Shown: positions 34,282-43,068, counted from the first letter of the stretch. The stretch is DNA of 64,000 nucleotides from JADHUC01 sp964623055 (GCA_964623055.1 CAZURK010000006.1:62001-126000), one strand, 5' to 3'. Numbers and translations: made by a program. Notes: generated by a model from the sequence alone, not told the origin.

Positions 34282-35784
34282 TCAAACGATCTCGGGCATG
34301 ACAAAGGGTTCGCGATAGGCGCGTCGGGAGAGCCTATTGGCTTGCTCGGCATACTCGCCGACGAATGTTTCCGAATCCGCGTCCATCGTTACCCACGGAC
34401 CAAGCACCGCTGGCGTCTTCGCTTCGTCGATCCCGTTGGCACCAAGATGATCTCGACAACGCTCGAAGGCGTCCGACCATTGCGAGTTACCTCGGGTCGC
34501 TTCGTTCATCGCGTCAGGCTCTGCCAGCGCGCCCAGCCGGTGTGACACATTGGACATGTGGCAAAGGGCGGCAGAGAGGTGCCCGTCCTGGATATCGGCG
34601 TTCAAATCGCCGACTTTTCGACTGCGCATTGCCTCGATGAAGTTCGCCTGATGTGCACTCGCCTGTTTGTCGCGCTCGCGTCGGTCCGTGAAAGCCTTGA
34701 TTTCTTGGCCTTTCTTGTCATATACGGCACCCGCACGAGTACCAACGTAAGAGCCTCCTTCGCATTGAATGATGATCCCCGTGGTGATCGAACGAAACTT
34801 GTCCATCTTGCTTGAGCCCGATTTCTCCGGCAGGCCGCGGACTTCGCAAATGATCGGCGCCGGCTCGTAATCCAGCATGGCGATTTGCGTATTCGGAGTC
34901 TGGCCGTCGTCGTCGAAGGCGAACCGGCCTCCGATGCTCATCGCCCGGCGCGGGAGCCCGGTTTGGCCCAGCAGCCATCGGCAACGATCGAGGTAGTGGA
35001 CGCCGTTGTTGCCGATCTCGCCATTACCCGTGGCCCACATCCAGTGCCAGTCGTAGTGGAACACGCTCCGCATCACTTTGGTCTTCGGGGCCGGGCCGAG
35101 CCACAGGTCGTAGTCAACCGATGGCGGCGCGGGCTGCGGGCCATCCACCTTTCCGATACTCGTCCGACGCCGGTAGATGATGGCGCGAGCGCAGAGGATC
35201 TTGCCCAACTGACCGCTCTGAATGAACTCGACCGCCTGTTTCGAGATGTCCGTGGAACGCGTCTGTGTGCCGACCTGTACGATCCGCTGGTGCTTTCGGG
35301 CCGCGGCGACCATCTGCCGACCTTCCCAGATGCTGTGCGATGCCGGCTTCTCCACGTACACGTCCTTGCCCGCCTGGCAGGCCCAAACCGTGGCCAAGGC
35401 GTGCCAGTGGTTAGGTGTGGCGATGAACACCGCGTCGACATCGCGGTCGTCGAACACGTCGCGCATATCGGTGAACGACTTGACGCGATCTTGCCAAGCC
35501 GCGATCCTCTGCTCTTCGCGATCGAGTATCTCCTTGTCCACGTCGCACAGAGCCACGATCCGGACGTTGGGTACCTCTCGCAGGCGATCAATTAGCTGCC
35601 GACCGCGAGCACCAACACCTGGACCACCGAGTTGCCCCAGCCCAATCACTGCGACACGGATATCATCGTTCGCACCCAAGGGCCTCGAGAACGGCGCAGT
35701 CGCCGTGCAGCGATCGCGCGCCGCCAACGTCAACCCTCCCGCCAAAGACGTCTGCAAGAATCTTCTACGCGTGACTCGCGTCAT
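34282..35784 (-). CDS. Gfo/Idh/MocA family oxidoreductase with Tat signal
   Basis: NAD(P)-dependent oxidoreductase of about 500 residues with a twin-arginine signal (TRVTRRRFLQTSLAGGLTLAA), so it is exported folded by the Tat pathway. The Rossmann domain begins IRVAVIGLGQLGG. The catalytic EKP is in DVYVEKPASHSIWEG. The long C-terminal domain has GNGEIGNNGVHYLDRCRWLLGQ. The start at 35784 is preferred because GAAAGGA is upstream and the Tat motif begins there. Such secreted GFO/IDH/MOCA proteins are abundant in planctomycetes next to sulfatases; the sugar substrate is unknown. Its 3' end converges on the GH106 gene. Confidence 0.9.
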   Translation of the reverse strand: MTRVTRRRFLQTSLAGGLTLAARDRCTATAPFSRPLGANDDIRVAVIGLGQLGGPGVGARGRQLIDRLREVPNVRIVALCDVDKEILDREEQRIAAWQDRVKSFTDMRDVFDDRDVDAVFIATPNHWHALATVWACQAGKDVYVEKPASHSIWEGRQMVAAARKHQRIVQVGTQTRSTDISKQAVEFIQSGQLGKILCARAIIYRRRTSIGKVDGPQPAPPSVDYDLWLGPAPKTKVMRSVFHYDWHWMWATGNGEIGNNGVHYLDRCRWLLGQTGLPRRAMSIGGRFAFDDDGQTPNTQIAMLDYEPAPIICEVRGLPEKSGSSKMDKFRSITTGIIIQCEGGSYVGTRAGAVYDKKGQEIKAFTDRRERDKQASAHQANFIEAMRSRKVGDLNADIQDGHLSAALCHMSNVSHRLGALAEPDAMNEATRGNSQWSDAFERCRDHLGANGIDEAKTPAVLGPWVTMDADSETFVGEYAEQANRLSRRAYREPFVMPEIV

Positions 35785-35964
35785 CTTGATCTTTCCTTTC
35801 AACGAAATCGTTATACTCGTTTCCTATGATGTCCGCATGGCCGTCGTCCATCTGATCTGGCATTGGGTTTTCCATGCCGACGTTGACAGTTTTACATCGT
35901 CTTCATAGCGCGCCGCAAGCGTCTTCGTCGCGGACGGTACGCGCGTTGGCATCGTCTCGAGAAA

Positions 35965-36101
35965 CTAGTGCTTTGTCCAGCCTAAGAATTCGGGTTGGGT
36001 GGCTGGGGCTGGACTGAGCGTTAGCGAAGGAAGCCCCGGGGTTTCGGGCTACGCCCTCCAACCCCGGCCACCCTAAGACTAAGCTTGGACAAAGCACTAG
36101 T
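35965..36101. mobile_element. MITE-like element with perfect 15-bp terminal inverted repeats
   Basis: Ends CTAGTGCTTTGTCCA (35965-35979) and TGGACAAAGCACTAG (36087-36101) are perfectly complementary. The 137-bp body has further complementary parts (GGGTGG/CCACCC, GGCTTCC-like and CCCCGG segments). It carries no open frame for a transposase. It directly abuts the next palindrome. Classing it as a miniature inverted-repeat element is inference. Confidence 0.7.
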
Positions 36102-36183
36102 GTCGTGTTTCCATGTAGTGGTGGCTTCCAGCCGCCAGGGCAGGCAGAAATCTGTGGCGGCTGGAAGCCACCAACTACGACAG
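36102..36183. repeat. Palindromic element (GTGGTGGCTTCCAGCCGCC arms)
   Basis: Outer TGTCGT/ACGACA and inner arms at 36116-36137 and 36157-36179 (complementary with one bulged base). It abuts the MITE-like element and ends 18 bp from the sulfatase stop, so it may also act as its terminator region. Confidence 0.75.
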
Positions 36184-36201
36184 TTGATTCTCGATCGACG
36201 C

Positions 36202-37650
36202 CTAACGCCCGTTCTTCGATTCCTCGGCCTCAAGCCTAGCGCGCAGGTCCGCCACGACCGCTGAGTGGTGTGAACTGGCCGCCAAGTCGTTCAGCTCGTG
36301 CGGATCAGTTGATAAGTCGAAAAGCTGGAATCTCTCGATTTTCGGGTAGCGGATCAGCTTCCAGCGATCCGTGCGGATCATGCGCTGCGTGCGGCCGAAG
36401 GCGGCAAAGGTGCAAGGATAGATGGAAGTCGTTTCCTCTCGCAGCAGCGGGCCCAAAGTGCGTCCTTGAACGGTTTGGGGAATCTCGATTCCGGTCAGGT
36501 CGCATGCCGTCGGGTAAAGATCTCGTAGATAGCACTGTGCGTCGCAATGCCTTCCCTCTGGGATTCCCGGACCGGCGAAGATCAGGGGCACGCCGATCGT
36601 GTGCTCGTACATATTCTGTTTTCCGCGCAGGCCGTGGCTGCCGATCGCGATCCCTTGATCGCTGGCGAAGATAATGACTGTCCGTGCGGCTTGGCCGGTC
36701 GCGTCCAGTGCTGCCAGAATCCGACCGATCTGCTCGTCCATGTGCGAGATAACGAGGTAGTACATCGCCAGCTCGTCCCGAACCGCTTCGCGCGTGCGCG
36801 GCCACGAGAACAACAGTTCGTCGCGTGTCTTGAGGTATCCCGTGTCGAACGGGTGCTCGGGCAGGAAGTTCGGCGGCACGGGGATTTCCTGCGGTTTGTA
36901 CCGGCCTTCGAAACCGGGCGGCAGGAAGAGCGGATCGTGTGGGGCAAAAAAGTTGACATGCAGGAAGAACGGCTTCTCGGGATTGCGTTTTATGAAGTCG
37001 ATGGCAGCATCCGCGAACACCGCACTAATATCCGGTTTCGACCCCACGCCCTTTTCGCGAAGCAGTGTCCCGTCGTCGATCTGAAATACACAGCCGGGGG
37101 CACCGGTGATCTTGCGGCCCTTCCAGTCAAACTGAATGTCGTTGGGCCAACTGCGATCGCCGTTTCCGAACAACGCCTGGCCTTCCTCGTAGCCCCAGTC
37201 GCTAGGCCGTCCGACACTGTGCCATTTGCCGACGTACCAAGTGCGGTAGCCCGCCTCGCGCATCGTCCGAGCCCACGAAGGCAGATCATCCGGAAGGTCC
37301 TTCTTGGTGGTCCGCCCCACGTTGCCACGCATCCCGGTGCGAGATCCGCTACAGCCCGTCATGATTTCCGCGCGGCTCGGCGAGCAGAGCGGACAGGGCG
37401 AGACCGCCCGCGTGAAGACCGTGCCGCGCCGGACCAAATCGTCCAGATGCGGCGTCTGAATGTGTTTGTTTCCGAGAGCCCGGATCGTATCCGGACGCTG
37501 ATCGTCGCTCAGCAGAAACAGTATATTGGGACGCGGCGCTGATTCGTGTTGTTCCTCCCCGCCTTCGAGGACACACGGTCCGGCGAATGCTCCACTCAGA
37601 AGCAGCGAACAAAATGCGGCACAACAGACAACCGAGACGACTCGATACAT
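36202..37650 (-). CDS. Exported sulfatase
   Basis: Formylglycine-dependent sulfatase of the type I class, 482 residues, with a signal peptide (VVSVVCCAAFCSLLLSGAFA). RPNILFLLSDDQRPDTIRALGN carries the metal-binding DD; CSPSRAEIMTG holds the catalytic Cys (Cys89) that is converted to formylglycine, matching the C-x-P-x-R motif. Other conserved parts: GYRTWYVGKWHS, FLHVNFFAPHDP, ASDQGIAIGSHGLRGKQNMYE. It would remove sulfate from polysaccharides or other sulfate esters, probably in the periplasm. GGAGAG upstream of 37650 decides the start, the upstream frame running into a palindrome. The needed maturase gene is not in the window. Confidence 0.92.
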   Translation of the reverse strand: MYRVVSVVCCAAFCSLLLSGAFAGPCVLEGGEEQHESAPRPNILFLLSDDQRPDTIRALGNKHIQTPHLDDLVRRGTVFTRAVSPCPLCSPSRAEIMTGCSGSRTGMRGNVGRTTKKDLPDDLPSWARTMREAGYRTWYVGKWHSVGRPSDWGYEEGQALFGNGDRSWPNDIQFDWKGRKITGAPGCVFQIDDGTLLREKGVGSKPDISAVFADAAIDFIKRNPEKPFFLHVNFFAPHDPLFLPPGFEGRYKPQEIPVPPNFLPEHPFDTGYLKTRDELLFSWPRTREAVRDELAMYYLVISHMDEQIGRILAALDATGQAARTVIIFASDQGIAIGSHGLRGKQNMYEHTIGVPLIFAGPGIPEGRHCDAQCYLRDLYPTACDLTGIEIPQTVQGRTLGPLLREETTSIYPCTFAAFGRTQRMIRTDRWKLIRYPKIERFQLFDLSTDPHELNDLAASSHHSAVVADLRARLEAEESKNGR

Positions 37651-37762
37651 TGTTCTCTCCAAATGGAGACTTTTCGCCAGATCTCGCATAACGCTCGGTG
37701 AGTCAATTTCACGGTCCCGCACGCGTCGCGGTTGTCGGACTGCGACGCAACAGGGCAACGTG

Positions 37763-37789
37763 CGTCCCGTCCGGCAGACGGGACCTACC
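37763..37789. repeat. Solo arm of the GGTAGGTCCCGTC element family
   Basis: GTCCCGTC-CGGCA-GACGGGAC followed by CTACC matches one arm of the element at 11534-11623. The partner arm is not visible nearby. It lies between the prmC stop and the sulfatase start. Confidence 0.7.
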
Positions 37790-37792
37790 TGG

Positions 37793-38686
37793 CTACTGCG
37801 ACGGACTCATCCGTTGGGCTTTCACGATGCGGATGGCGCCGGATAGGTCTTTCACGGTCTCGGCGGGTCGAAAGTGGCCGTCTTTGGCGATGCTTGCACG
37901 TACGCGTCCTTCGATCATTGGACTGACTTCCATCAAGAGCCAGCCGTCTGTTTCGAGACGCTCGGCGGCTTGGGGAATGAGACGCTTGATGACCTCGTCG
38001 CCATTTGGACCGGCGATCAGTGCGGCGCGAGGCTCGAAGTCTCGCACCGTCTTCGACAAATCACTCCATTCCCCTTCGCTCACGTAGGGAGGGTTGCTGG
38101 CAACGATGTCGAATTGGGCCGCGGGCGGAACAGCATCGAACAGATCACTATGAACCAGTGTAATGCGTTCGTTCGTGCCGTGCTGTTCTGCGTTGGACTT
38201 GGCGACTTTCAGGGCCTTCGAGCCGACGTCAATCGCCGTAACGGTGCACGGAGGCGCGTGTTTGGCCACGGCAACCGCGATCGCTCCGCTGCCGGTGCCC
38301 ACATCGGCGATTCGGACGGGCGATTCGGACGGGCCACGTTCTTTGATTCGATCAAGGACCTCGACCACCAGATGCTCTGTTTCGGGTCTGGGTATCAAAA
38401 CATCGGGGGTCACGCGGAACGACAGCGAGTAGAATTCTCGATACCCGACCAAATAGGCGACTGGTTCGCCTTGGGCGCGACGTCGCACGTAGTCACGAAA
38501 AGTCGCTCGTACGCGTTCGTCCACTACCTCGTCAAATGCCGCGTAGAGGTCAATTCGCTGGCATCCCCGCGCGTCGGACAGCAGCACCTCGGCGTCCAGA
38601 CGCGGGCTGTCCGAATCGTGCTGTTTCAGGTAGTCGGTCGTCCAGGTCAATAGACGACCAACCGTCCAGTTGTCGGATCCCGACAT
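37793..38686 (-). CDS. prmC: Peptide chain release factor N5-glutamine methyltransferase
   Basis: PrmC (HemK) methylates the Gln of the GGQ motif in release factors, using SAM, in the cytosol. The N-terminal helical domain (residues 1-75) is followed by the PRPETE motif (DVLIPRPETEHLV), SAM motif I ADVGTGSGAIAVA, and the catalytic NPPY (198-201) in the sequence ASNPPYVSEGEWS. The length of 297 residues is normal. It lies 45 bp downstream of prfA, whose product is its substrate, and rpmE precedes both: the well-known rpmE-prfA-prmC order. Co-transcription is therefore expected. Confidence 0.95.
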   Translation of the reverse strand: MSGSDNWTVGRLLTWTTDYLKQHDSDSPRLDAEVLLSDARGCQRIDLYAAFDEVVDERVRATFRDYVRRRAQGEPVAYLVGYREFYSLSFRVTPDVLIPRPETEHLVVEVLDRIKERGPSESPVRIADVGTGSGAIAVAVAKHAPPCTVTAIDVGSKALKVAKSNAEQHGTNERITLVHSDLFDAVPPAAQFDIVASNPPYVSEGEWSDLSKTVRDFEPRAALIAGPNGDEVIKRLIPQAAERLETDGWLLMEVSPMIEGRVRASIAKDGHFRPAETVKDLSGAIRIVKAQRMSPSQ

Positions 38687-38731
38687 GGCGGATCACCAAG
38701 CGGCCTTACCGCTGCAGCGGTTTTCGATCCC

Positions 38732-39805
38732 TCAGTCCAGAGTCCCCATCGAGCTGCGCAGCTCGGTGCGGTCGTGCTCGATCAGCCCGTCGGTAATCGG
38801 CTGGAGATTCCCTGCGATGATCTGGTCCAGCTTATACAGCGTCAGGCCAATACGATGGTCGGTGACGCGGTTTTCCGGGAAGTTGTAGGTTCTGATACGC
38901 TGGCTGCGGTCGCCCGAGCCGACCAGCGTCTTCCTCTCGCTGGCACGCTTCTCGTGCTCTTGTTGCTGCTTGCGCTCGTACAGCCGCGACTTGAGGATTC
39001 GTAATGCTTTGGCCAGATTCTTATGCTGGCTTTTCTCGTCCTGCATCGAGACAACGATGCCGGACTCGTGGTGCGTCAAACGCACCGCCGATGCCGTCTT
39101 GTTCACGTGCTGGCCGCCGGGTCCGCTGGCGTGAAAGATGTCCTTGCGATAGTCGTCGGGCTTCACGTCGACCTCGACATCTTCCGGTTCGGGCAAAACA
39201 GCGACCGTGGCGGCCGATGTGTGGATGCGTCCTTTGGCTTCCGTCTCGGGTACACGCTGCACGCGGTGACCGCCGCTTTCATACTGCAATTCGCGGTAGA
39301 CCCCTTCGCCTTCGAATGCCAACGAGATTTCCTTGAAGCCGCCCAGTTCTGTTGGATTCGCTCCCAGGATCTCAAGCTTCCACTTCCTGTCTTCCGCGTG
39401 TTTCCTGTACATCTCGTACAGGTCCCGGGCGAACAGAGCCGCTTCGTCGCCCCCGGTCCCGGCGCGGATTTCCATGACGCACCGCGCGCGATTGGCATCC
39501 TGGCCGCCCACGGTCATGTCGAGCAACTCGTTCCAGACCTCTTCGCGTTTGCCCTTCAGTTCGGGCAACTCCGCCTCAGCCATTTCTCGCTCGTCCGCGT
39601 CGTTGCTGGAGAGCATCTCGGTGACTTCGCCGATCTCCTCGTTCAGCGTCCTGAAGCGGCGGTACTTGGTAACCAGCTTTGCCAGCGAGCCGTGTTCGCG
39701 CGCAACGGCCGCGATACGGCTGGAGTCGGCAATCACCTCGGGAGCCGACATCTGCCGCTCGAGTTCATCGAAACGAGCGAGTTTTTCGTCGAGCATTTCA
39801 CGCAT
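38732..39805 (-). CDS. prfA: Peptide chain release factor 1
   Basis: RF1 recognises UAA and UAG stop codons and triggers peptide release. The protein has about 357 residues from the start at 39805. The acidic/helical N-terminal domain (REMLDEKLARFDELERQMSAPEV) is followed by CVMEIRAGTGGDEAALFARDLYEMY, then GHRVQRVPETEAKGRIHTSAATVAVLPE, and the catalytic GGQ in ASGPGGQHVNKT (about residue 230). DEKSQHKNLAKALRIL and the C-terminal RIRTYNFPENRVTDHRIG are typical. A start nine bases downstream is also possible. Second gene of the rpmE-prfA-prmC cluster; its GGQ would be methylated by PrmC. Confidence 0.96.
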   Translation of the reverse strand: MREMLDEKLARFDELERQMSAPEVIADSSRIAAVAREHGSLAKLVTKYRRFRTLNEEIGEVTEMLSSNDADEREMAEAELPELKGKREEVWNELLDMTVGGQDANRARCVMEIRAGTGGDEAALFARDLYEMYRKHAEDRKWKLEILGANPTELGGFKEISLAFEGEGVYRELQYESGGHRVQRVPETEAKGRIHTSAATVAVLPEPEDVEVDVKPDDYRKDIFHASGPGGQHVNKTASAVRLTHHESGIVVSMQDEKSQHKNLAKALRILKSRLYERKQQQEHEKRASERKTLVGSGDRSQRIRTYNFPENRVTDHRIGLTLYKLDQIIAGNLQPITDGLIEHDRTELRSSMGTLD

Positions 39806-39945
39806 GGAACGCCTACTGACCGCGGTTCGGTCTGTCTGTGATTGCTCGCCTGGTAGAGACCTGGCGGGCCCGGAAAACACACGCGCACAGAAAACACGTT
39901 GTCCACACGCGGCGACAACGTGTCAATGGCAATCGTCCAGCAGTG

Positions 39946-40203
39946 CTAGGCTTCCGTCTTCGGCTTGGCGGCCTTCTTCTTAGGTCGCTGCAAGCTGGCG
40001 TACGTGCCGGCGGCAAACTTGGTCTGGAATTTCTCGATCCGGCCGGCGGTATCTACATACTTCAACTTGCCGGTGTAGAAGGGATGACACATATTACAGA
40101 TGTCGACCTTCAACTCCTTGCGCGTGCTCCGCGTGGTGAACGTGTTGCCGCACCCGCAGGTCACCGCCGTTTCCATGTACTTGGGGTGGATGCCTTCCTT
40201 CAT
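39946..40203 (-). CDS. rpmE: 50S ribosomal protein L31
   Basis: Ribosomal protein L31, 85 residues, zinc-binding (C+) form: CGCGNTF and VDICNMCHPFYTGKLKYVDTAGRIEKFQTKF supply the Cys ligands. KEGIHPKY is the usual N terminus. The C-terminal tail is Lys/Ala-rich. The zinc form implies that this organism may also keep a zinc-free paralogue elsewhere. A promoter with a 17-bp spacer lies just upstream. First gene of the cluster with prfA and prmC. Confidence 0.96.
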   Translation of the reverse strand: MKEGIHPKYMETAVTCGCGNTFTTRSTRKELKVDICNMCHPFYTGKLKYVDTAGRIEKFQTKFAAGTYASLQRPKKKAAKPKTEA

Positions 40204-40236
40204 CGGTTCTTGTCCTCAGGCGTAGGGAAACGTAAA

Positions 40237-40265
40237 AGTATACATTCGGCGCCTGAGTCCGACAA
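40237..40265 (-). promoter_or_regulatory. Sigma-70-type promoter of rpmE-prfA-prmC
   Basis: On the minus strand TTGTCG (40265-40260) and TATACT (40242-40237) are separated by exactly 17 bases; TATACT is one mismatch from the TATAAT consensus. Transcription would begin near 40230, giving a leader of about 27 bases. CGCCTGAG and CTCAGGCG flank the -10 box as an inverted repeat. Confidence 0.7.
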
Positions 40266-40429
40266 GGGCCACCGTATTCCCACGGAATACGGCAGAACTA
40301 CACAAACCAAGGGGATTACTTGTAAGCAACATGGAGGAGCGATTGCGTTCGACCGACCCCGTAATCGAGTACGCGTGTTGTGGCAAAAGCGTCTCCAAAC
40401 CGAACAACCAGTCCAACGAATCACAAGCC

Positions 40430-40459
40430 TTGGCGATCCATCTTTTGAGGTGATAGAAT
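40430..40459 (+). promoter_or_regulatory. Possible promoter of the 40484 TPR gene
   Basis: TTGGCG (40430-40435) and TAGAAT (40454-40459) are separated by 18 bases; the start codon is 25 bases further on. The boxes are moderate matches, so this is a suggestion. Confidence 0.5.
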
Positions 40460-40483
40460 CGCAGTATTGACGAGAGCCTCAAC

Positions 40484-41962
40484 GTGCAGAAACGCAGAAG
40501 AGTAAGAAACGTGGTCCCAACCACCCGGTTGTCGGCGACAGAGTGGAATCGCCTCCAGCAATGCTACGCGAGCGCGCTGGAATTGATGCAACAGCCAGGA
40601 TACGACGTCAACTACGCTCACGATCTACTTGCCGAATGCGTTATCCACGATCCCGGCAACGTGCTGTATGTCGATGCCCTGTTGGAGAATCTCGGCAACA
40701 AGCATGACGGCGACAAGCATTCGACGCAGGGCCGGCTCCCTTCATCCAAAGAGAACCTGCACAAGGCGATCACCAGTCAGAATTGGAGCCAGGTGCTTCG
40801 GCTCGGTCCCGAGCTTCTGAAGCACAATCCGCGGGACATCCCCGTGCTGAAAGCGATGGCGCAGGCATGCGAAGCCAGGCAGTTAGATCGAGCCGAGGTA
40901 CGTTATCTTCAGAGCGCCCTGGACGCTGAACCGAATGACATCGAATTGAATCGCCGCGCGGCACAAGTGCTCGCCGGGCTTGAACGCTTCGACGACGCAA
41001 TCGCGTGTTGGCGGCGTGTCGAAGACGTCGATTGCCGCGATACGGAAGCGTCACGCATGATAGCCAGTTTGACGTTGGAGAAGACGCGTTACCAAGAGCA
41101 TTCGGAGGGGGAAGGGCAAGACGGGGACATCGACAACGACGGCTCAGAACCCGCCGAGGCCGTGAAACCGGCGACACACCAGGCCGAGGACGCTTCTCCA
41201 GGCCGCCCAGCCACAGACAAGAGCGAACCGCCTAAAGTCGTGCTTACACGGCGTCAGGAATTGGAGCAGGCCATCATCAACTGTCCGGAGAACGAGGACA
41301 CTTACTTGCAGTTGGCGGAGTTGTACCTGTCGGAAGGGCGGACTTTCGACGCGCAACGCACGCTGACAAAAGCCTTTAGCGTTTGCGATAAACCAGTGAT
41401 TCTGAGTCGCCTGGAGGACGTCAATATGCTCCGGGCTCAGGAACAGGTGGAAATCGCCGAGCAGCGAGCGGCAGAAGAGCAGACCCCGGAGGCTCGCGAG
41501 CAGGTCGAGAAGCTGCGCAGCGAGCAGGCAAGCCTGGAGTTTGGCATCTTCAAGAGTCGGTGTGAGAGGACTCCGGACGATAACAGCCTGAAGTTCCAAC
41601 TTGGTGTACGTCTGAAACGGCTGGGCAGATACCGCGAATCGCTCGATTCCCTGAGGGCCGGTCTGGAGGAGCCCGAACATCGAGCGATTGCATCGCTGGA
41701 GATTGGGGAAATACTTCAGCGCTACCAGCAGTTCCCCAGAGCGCTGCAATGTTACCGCCAGGCCGCACAGGTTGCGGCGAAGGACCCCACTGCAGAGGAG
41801 TACAGGAAACGGGCGTTGTATCGGGCCGGCGCTTTGGCGATGACGATGCGACTGAACGACACGGCCAAGGAATACCTCGCGGAACTGGTGAAGATGGACG
41901 CGGATTACCTGGATGCCAAGCCCCGTCTGGACAAACTGGCCGAAATGAGCGAAAATCCTTGA
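40484..41962 (+). CDS. TPR-repeat protein (492 aa)
   Basis: Soluble protein with several tetratricopeptide-like repeats. N-terminal repeats lie at about residues 20-180 (QVLRLGPELLKHNPRDIPVLKAMAQACEARQLDRAEVRYLQSALDAEPNDIELNRRAAQVLAGLERFDDAIACWRRV). An acidic low-complexity linker follows (residues 200-255). C-terminal repeats lie at about 260-480 (YLQLAELYLSEGRTFDAQRTLTKA; FQLGVRLKRLGRYRESLDSLRAGLEEPEHRAIASLEIGEILQRYQQFPRALQCYRQA). The start is a GTG with only a weak GAG upstream. Role likely in protein-protein contacts; nothing more can be inferred. rpsT follows. Confidence 0.85.
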   Translation: MQKRRRVRNVVPTTRLSATEWNRLQQCYASALELMQQPGYDVNYAHDLLAECVIHDPGNVLYVDALLENLGNKHDGDKHSTQGRLPSSKENLHKAITSQNWSQVLRLGPELLKHNPRDIPVLKAMAQACEARQLDRAEVRYLQSALDAEPNDIELNRRAAQVLAGLERFDDAIACWRRVEDVDCRDTEASRMIASLTLEKTRYQEHSEGEGQDGDIDNDGSEPAEAVKPATHQAEDASPGRPATDKSEPPKVVLTRRQELEQAIINCPENEDTYLQLAELYLSEGRTFDAQRTLTKAFSVCDKPVILSRLEDVNMLRAQEQVEIAEQRAAEEQTPEAREQVEKLRSEQASLEFGIFKSRCERTPDDNSLKFQLGVRLKRLGRYRESLDSLRAGLEEPEHRAIASLEIGEILQRYQQFPRALQCYRQAAQVAAKDPTAEEYRKRALYRAGALAMTMRLNDTAKEYLAELVKMDADYLDAKPRLDKLAEMSENP

Positions 41963-42080
41963 TTCGTCGCCACCTAGAACTCCCGATACTGGGGTATTCA
42001 AATCATTTTGCGGCGTCAGCGTTTGTGCTGTGACCGCCTACGACAATACAGATTGAGGTTTCTGGAAAGAGAACCAGACC

Positions 42081-42353
42081 ATGCCCAACTCGAAGAGTGC
42101 CAAAAAACGACTACGCCAAGACGCTGTTCGCCGCTTGCGCAACCGTATGGTGAAATCCGCAATGCGAAATCAGCTACGAAGAGTCCGCGACGCCGTAACG
42201 GCGGGCGATGTTGAAAAGGCTCAGGAAGAGTATCGCGACGCGGCGAGAAAGCTGGACCGCGCCGGCGCGCGTAACATCATCCATCCGAACAAGGCCGCTC
42301 GCACCAAGTCTCGTCTGCAGAAACTCATCAAGAAAGCCAAGGCCAGCGACTGA
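42081..42353 (+). CDS. rpsT: 30S ribosomal protein S20
   Basis: Ribosomal protein S20, 90 residues, strongly basic and helical: MPNSKSAKKRLRQDAVRRLRNRMVKSAMRN and the conserved C-terminal GARNIIHPNKAARTKSRLQKLIKK. The HPNKAAR.KSRL motif is diagnostic. It binds 16S rRNA at the body of the 30S subunit early in assembly. GAAAGAGAA upstream is the ribosome-binding region. Its 3' neighbour is transcribed convergently. Confidence 0.96.
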   Translation: MPNSKSAKKRLRQDAVRRLRNRMVKSAMRNQLRRVRDAVTAGDVEKAQEEYRDAARKLDRAGARNIIHPNKAARTKSRLQKLIKKAKASD

Positions 42354-42406
42354 TCCCACTGCGGCCATTGCTTCCGGCGCCCGCCAACCCCAGAGTTGGC
42401 GGTCGG

Positions 42407-43018
42407 TCACGGACGATCATCCGCCTTCACTGCTTCTTTCCCCGGCGCGTCAAAAAAATCCGCTACTCTACAGCGGAAGTCAGGCAGGACATCCTCGCCA
42501 GTCAACTCGTGCGACTCTTGGGCAAGATAGGGGTCCTCGCCAGGCCGGTAGACACTCACATCGCGGGTTTCTGGATCGACCACCCAAATCAGTCTGACGC
42601 CCAATTGAAGCATCTGGGAGATGCGCAGAACGGTGCGGTTGACACGATCGTTTGGCGACTGCACCTCGACGGCAAGCAGCGGAGGATCGATGGCGAACTG
42701 GCGTTCCATGTCGTCGGCGGTTTGTGCGTCGTCGTAGAAAGTCACGTCCGGTCCGCGTACCGTGTCCGGATCCCGTTCGACGATTAGCCCCGCGTCATTC
42801 GAGCAAACGTAGCCACTGCCACGTTCAGCCGCGTAGTTCCCCAAGAGCCTGGCAATGTTGCCGCAGACGAAACCGTGATACTTTCCAGGTGGCGGCATAT
42901 CCACAATCTCCCCACGTTCCAACTCGACGTGTAGGTCGCGGTTCTCCGGCAGGTTGACCCACTCGAAAAACGTCTCTGCGGTCATCAGATCTTTGGATGT
43001 TACCGTCGACATGACCAT
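42407..43018 (-). CDS. Uma2 family (DUF820) restriction-endonuclease-like protein
   Basis: About 203 residues, Uma2 family, with a PD-(D/E)xK nuclease-like fold. The parts are LMTAETFFEWVNLPENRDLHVELERGEIVDMPPPGKYHG (family N terminus), RGPDVTFYDDAQ (the PD), and PPLLAVEVQSPNDRVNRT (the ExQ/K strand), then QLGVRLIWVVDPETRDVSVY. Such proteins are numerous in planctomycetes and cyanobacteria, with no settled function. Starts at 43018 or 43012 are both plausible; GAGG is nine bases before the latter. A palindromic element lies immediately upstream at 43069-43124. Confidence 0.88.
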   Translation of the reverse strand: MVMSTVTSKDLMTAETFFEWVNLPENRDLHVELERGEIVDMPPPGKYHGFVCGNIARLLGNYAAERGSGYVCSNDAGLIVERDPDTVRGPDVTFYDDAQTADDMERQFAIDPPLLAVEVQSPNDRVNRTVLRISQMLQLGVRLIWVVDPETRDVSVYRPGEDPYLAQESHELTGEDVLPDFRCRVADFFDAPGKEAVKADDRP

Positions 43019-43068
43019 CGGCCTCGTTCGGAGGGCAAAGCCTTGTGCCTTGCGTTGGTTGTGTTCTT

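Larger units (their letters stand above)
35785..36201. other. Intergenic region with two abutting palindromic elements
   Basis: Contains the promoter region of the oxidoreductase gene (no clear boxes) and then two palindromic elements in direct contact at 35965-36101 and 36102-36183. Short open frames here follow element sequence and are not counted as genes. Confidence 0.6.
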
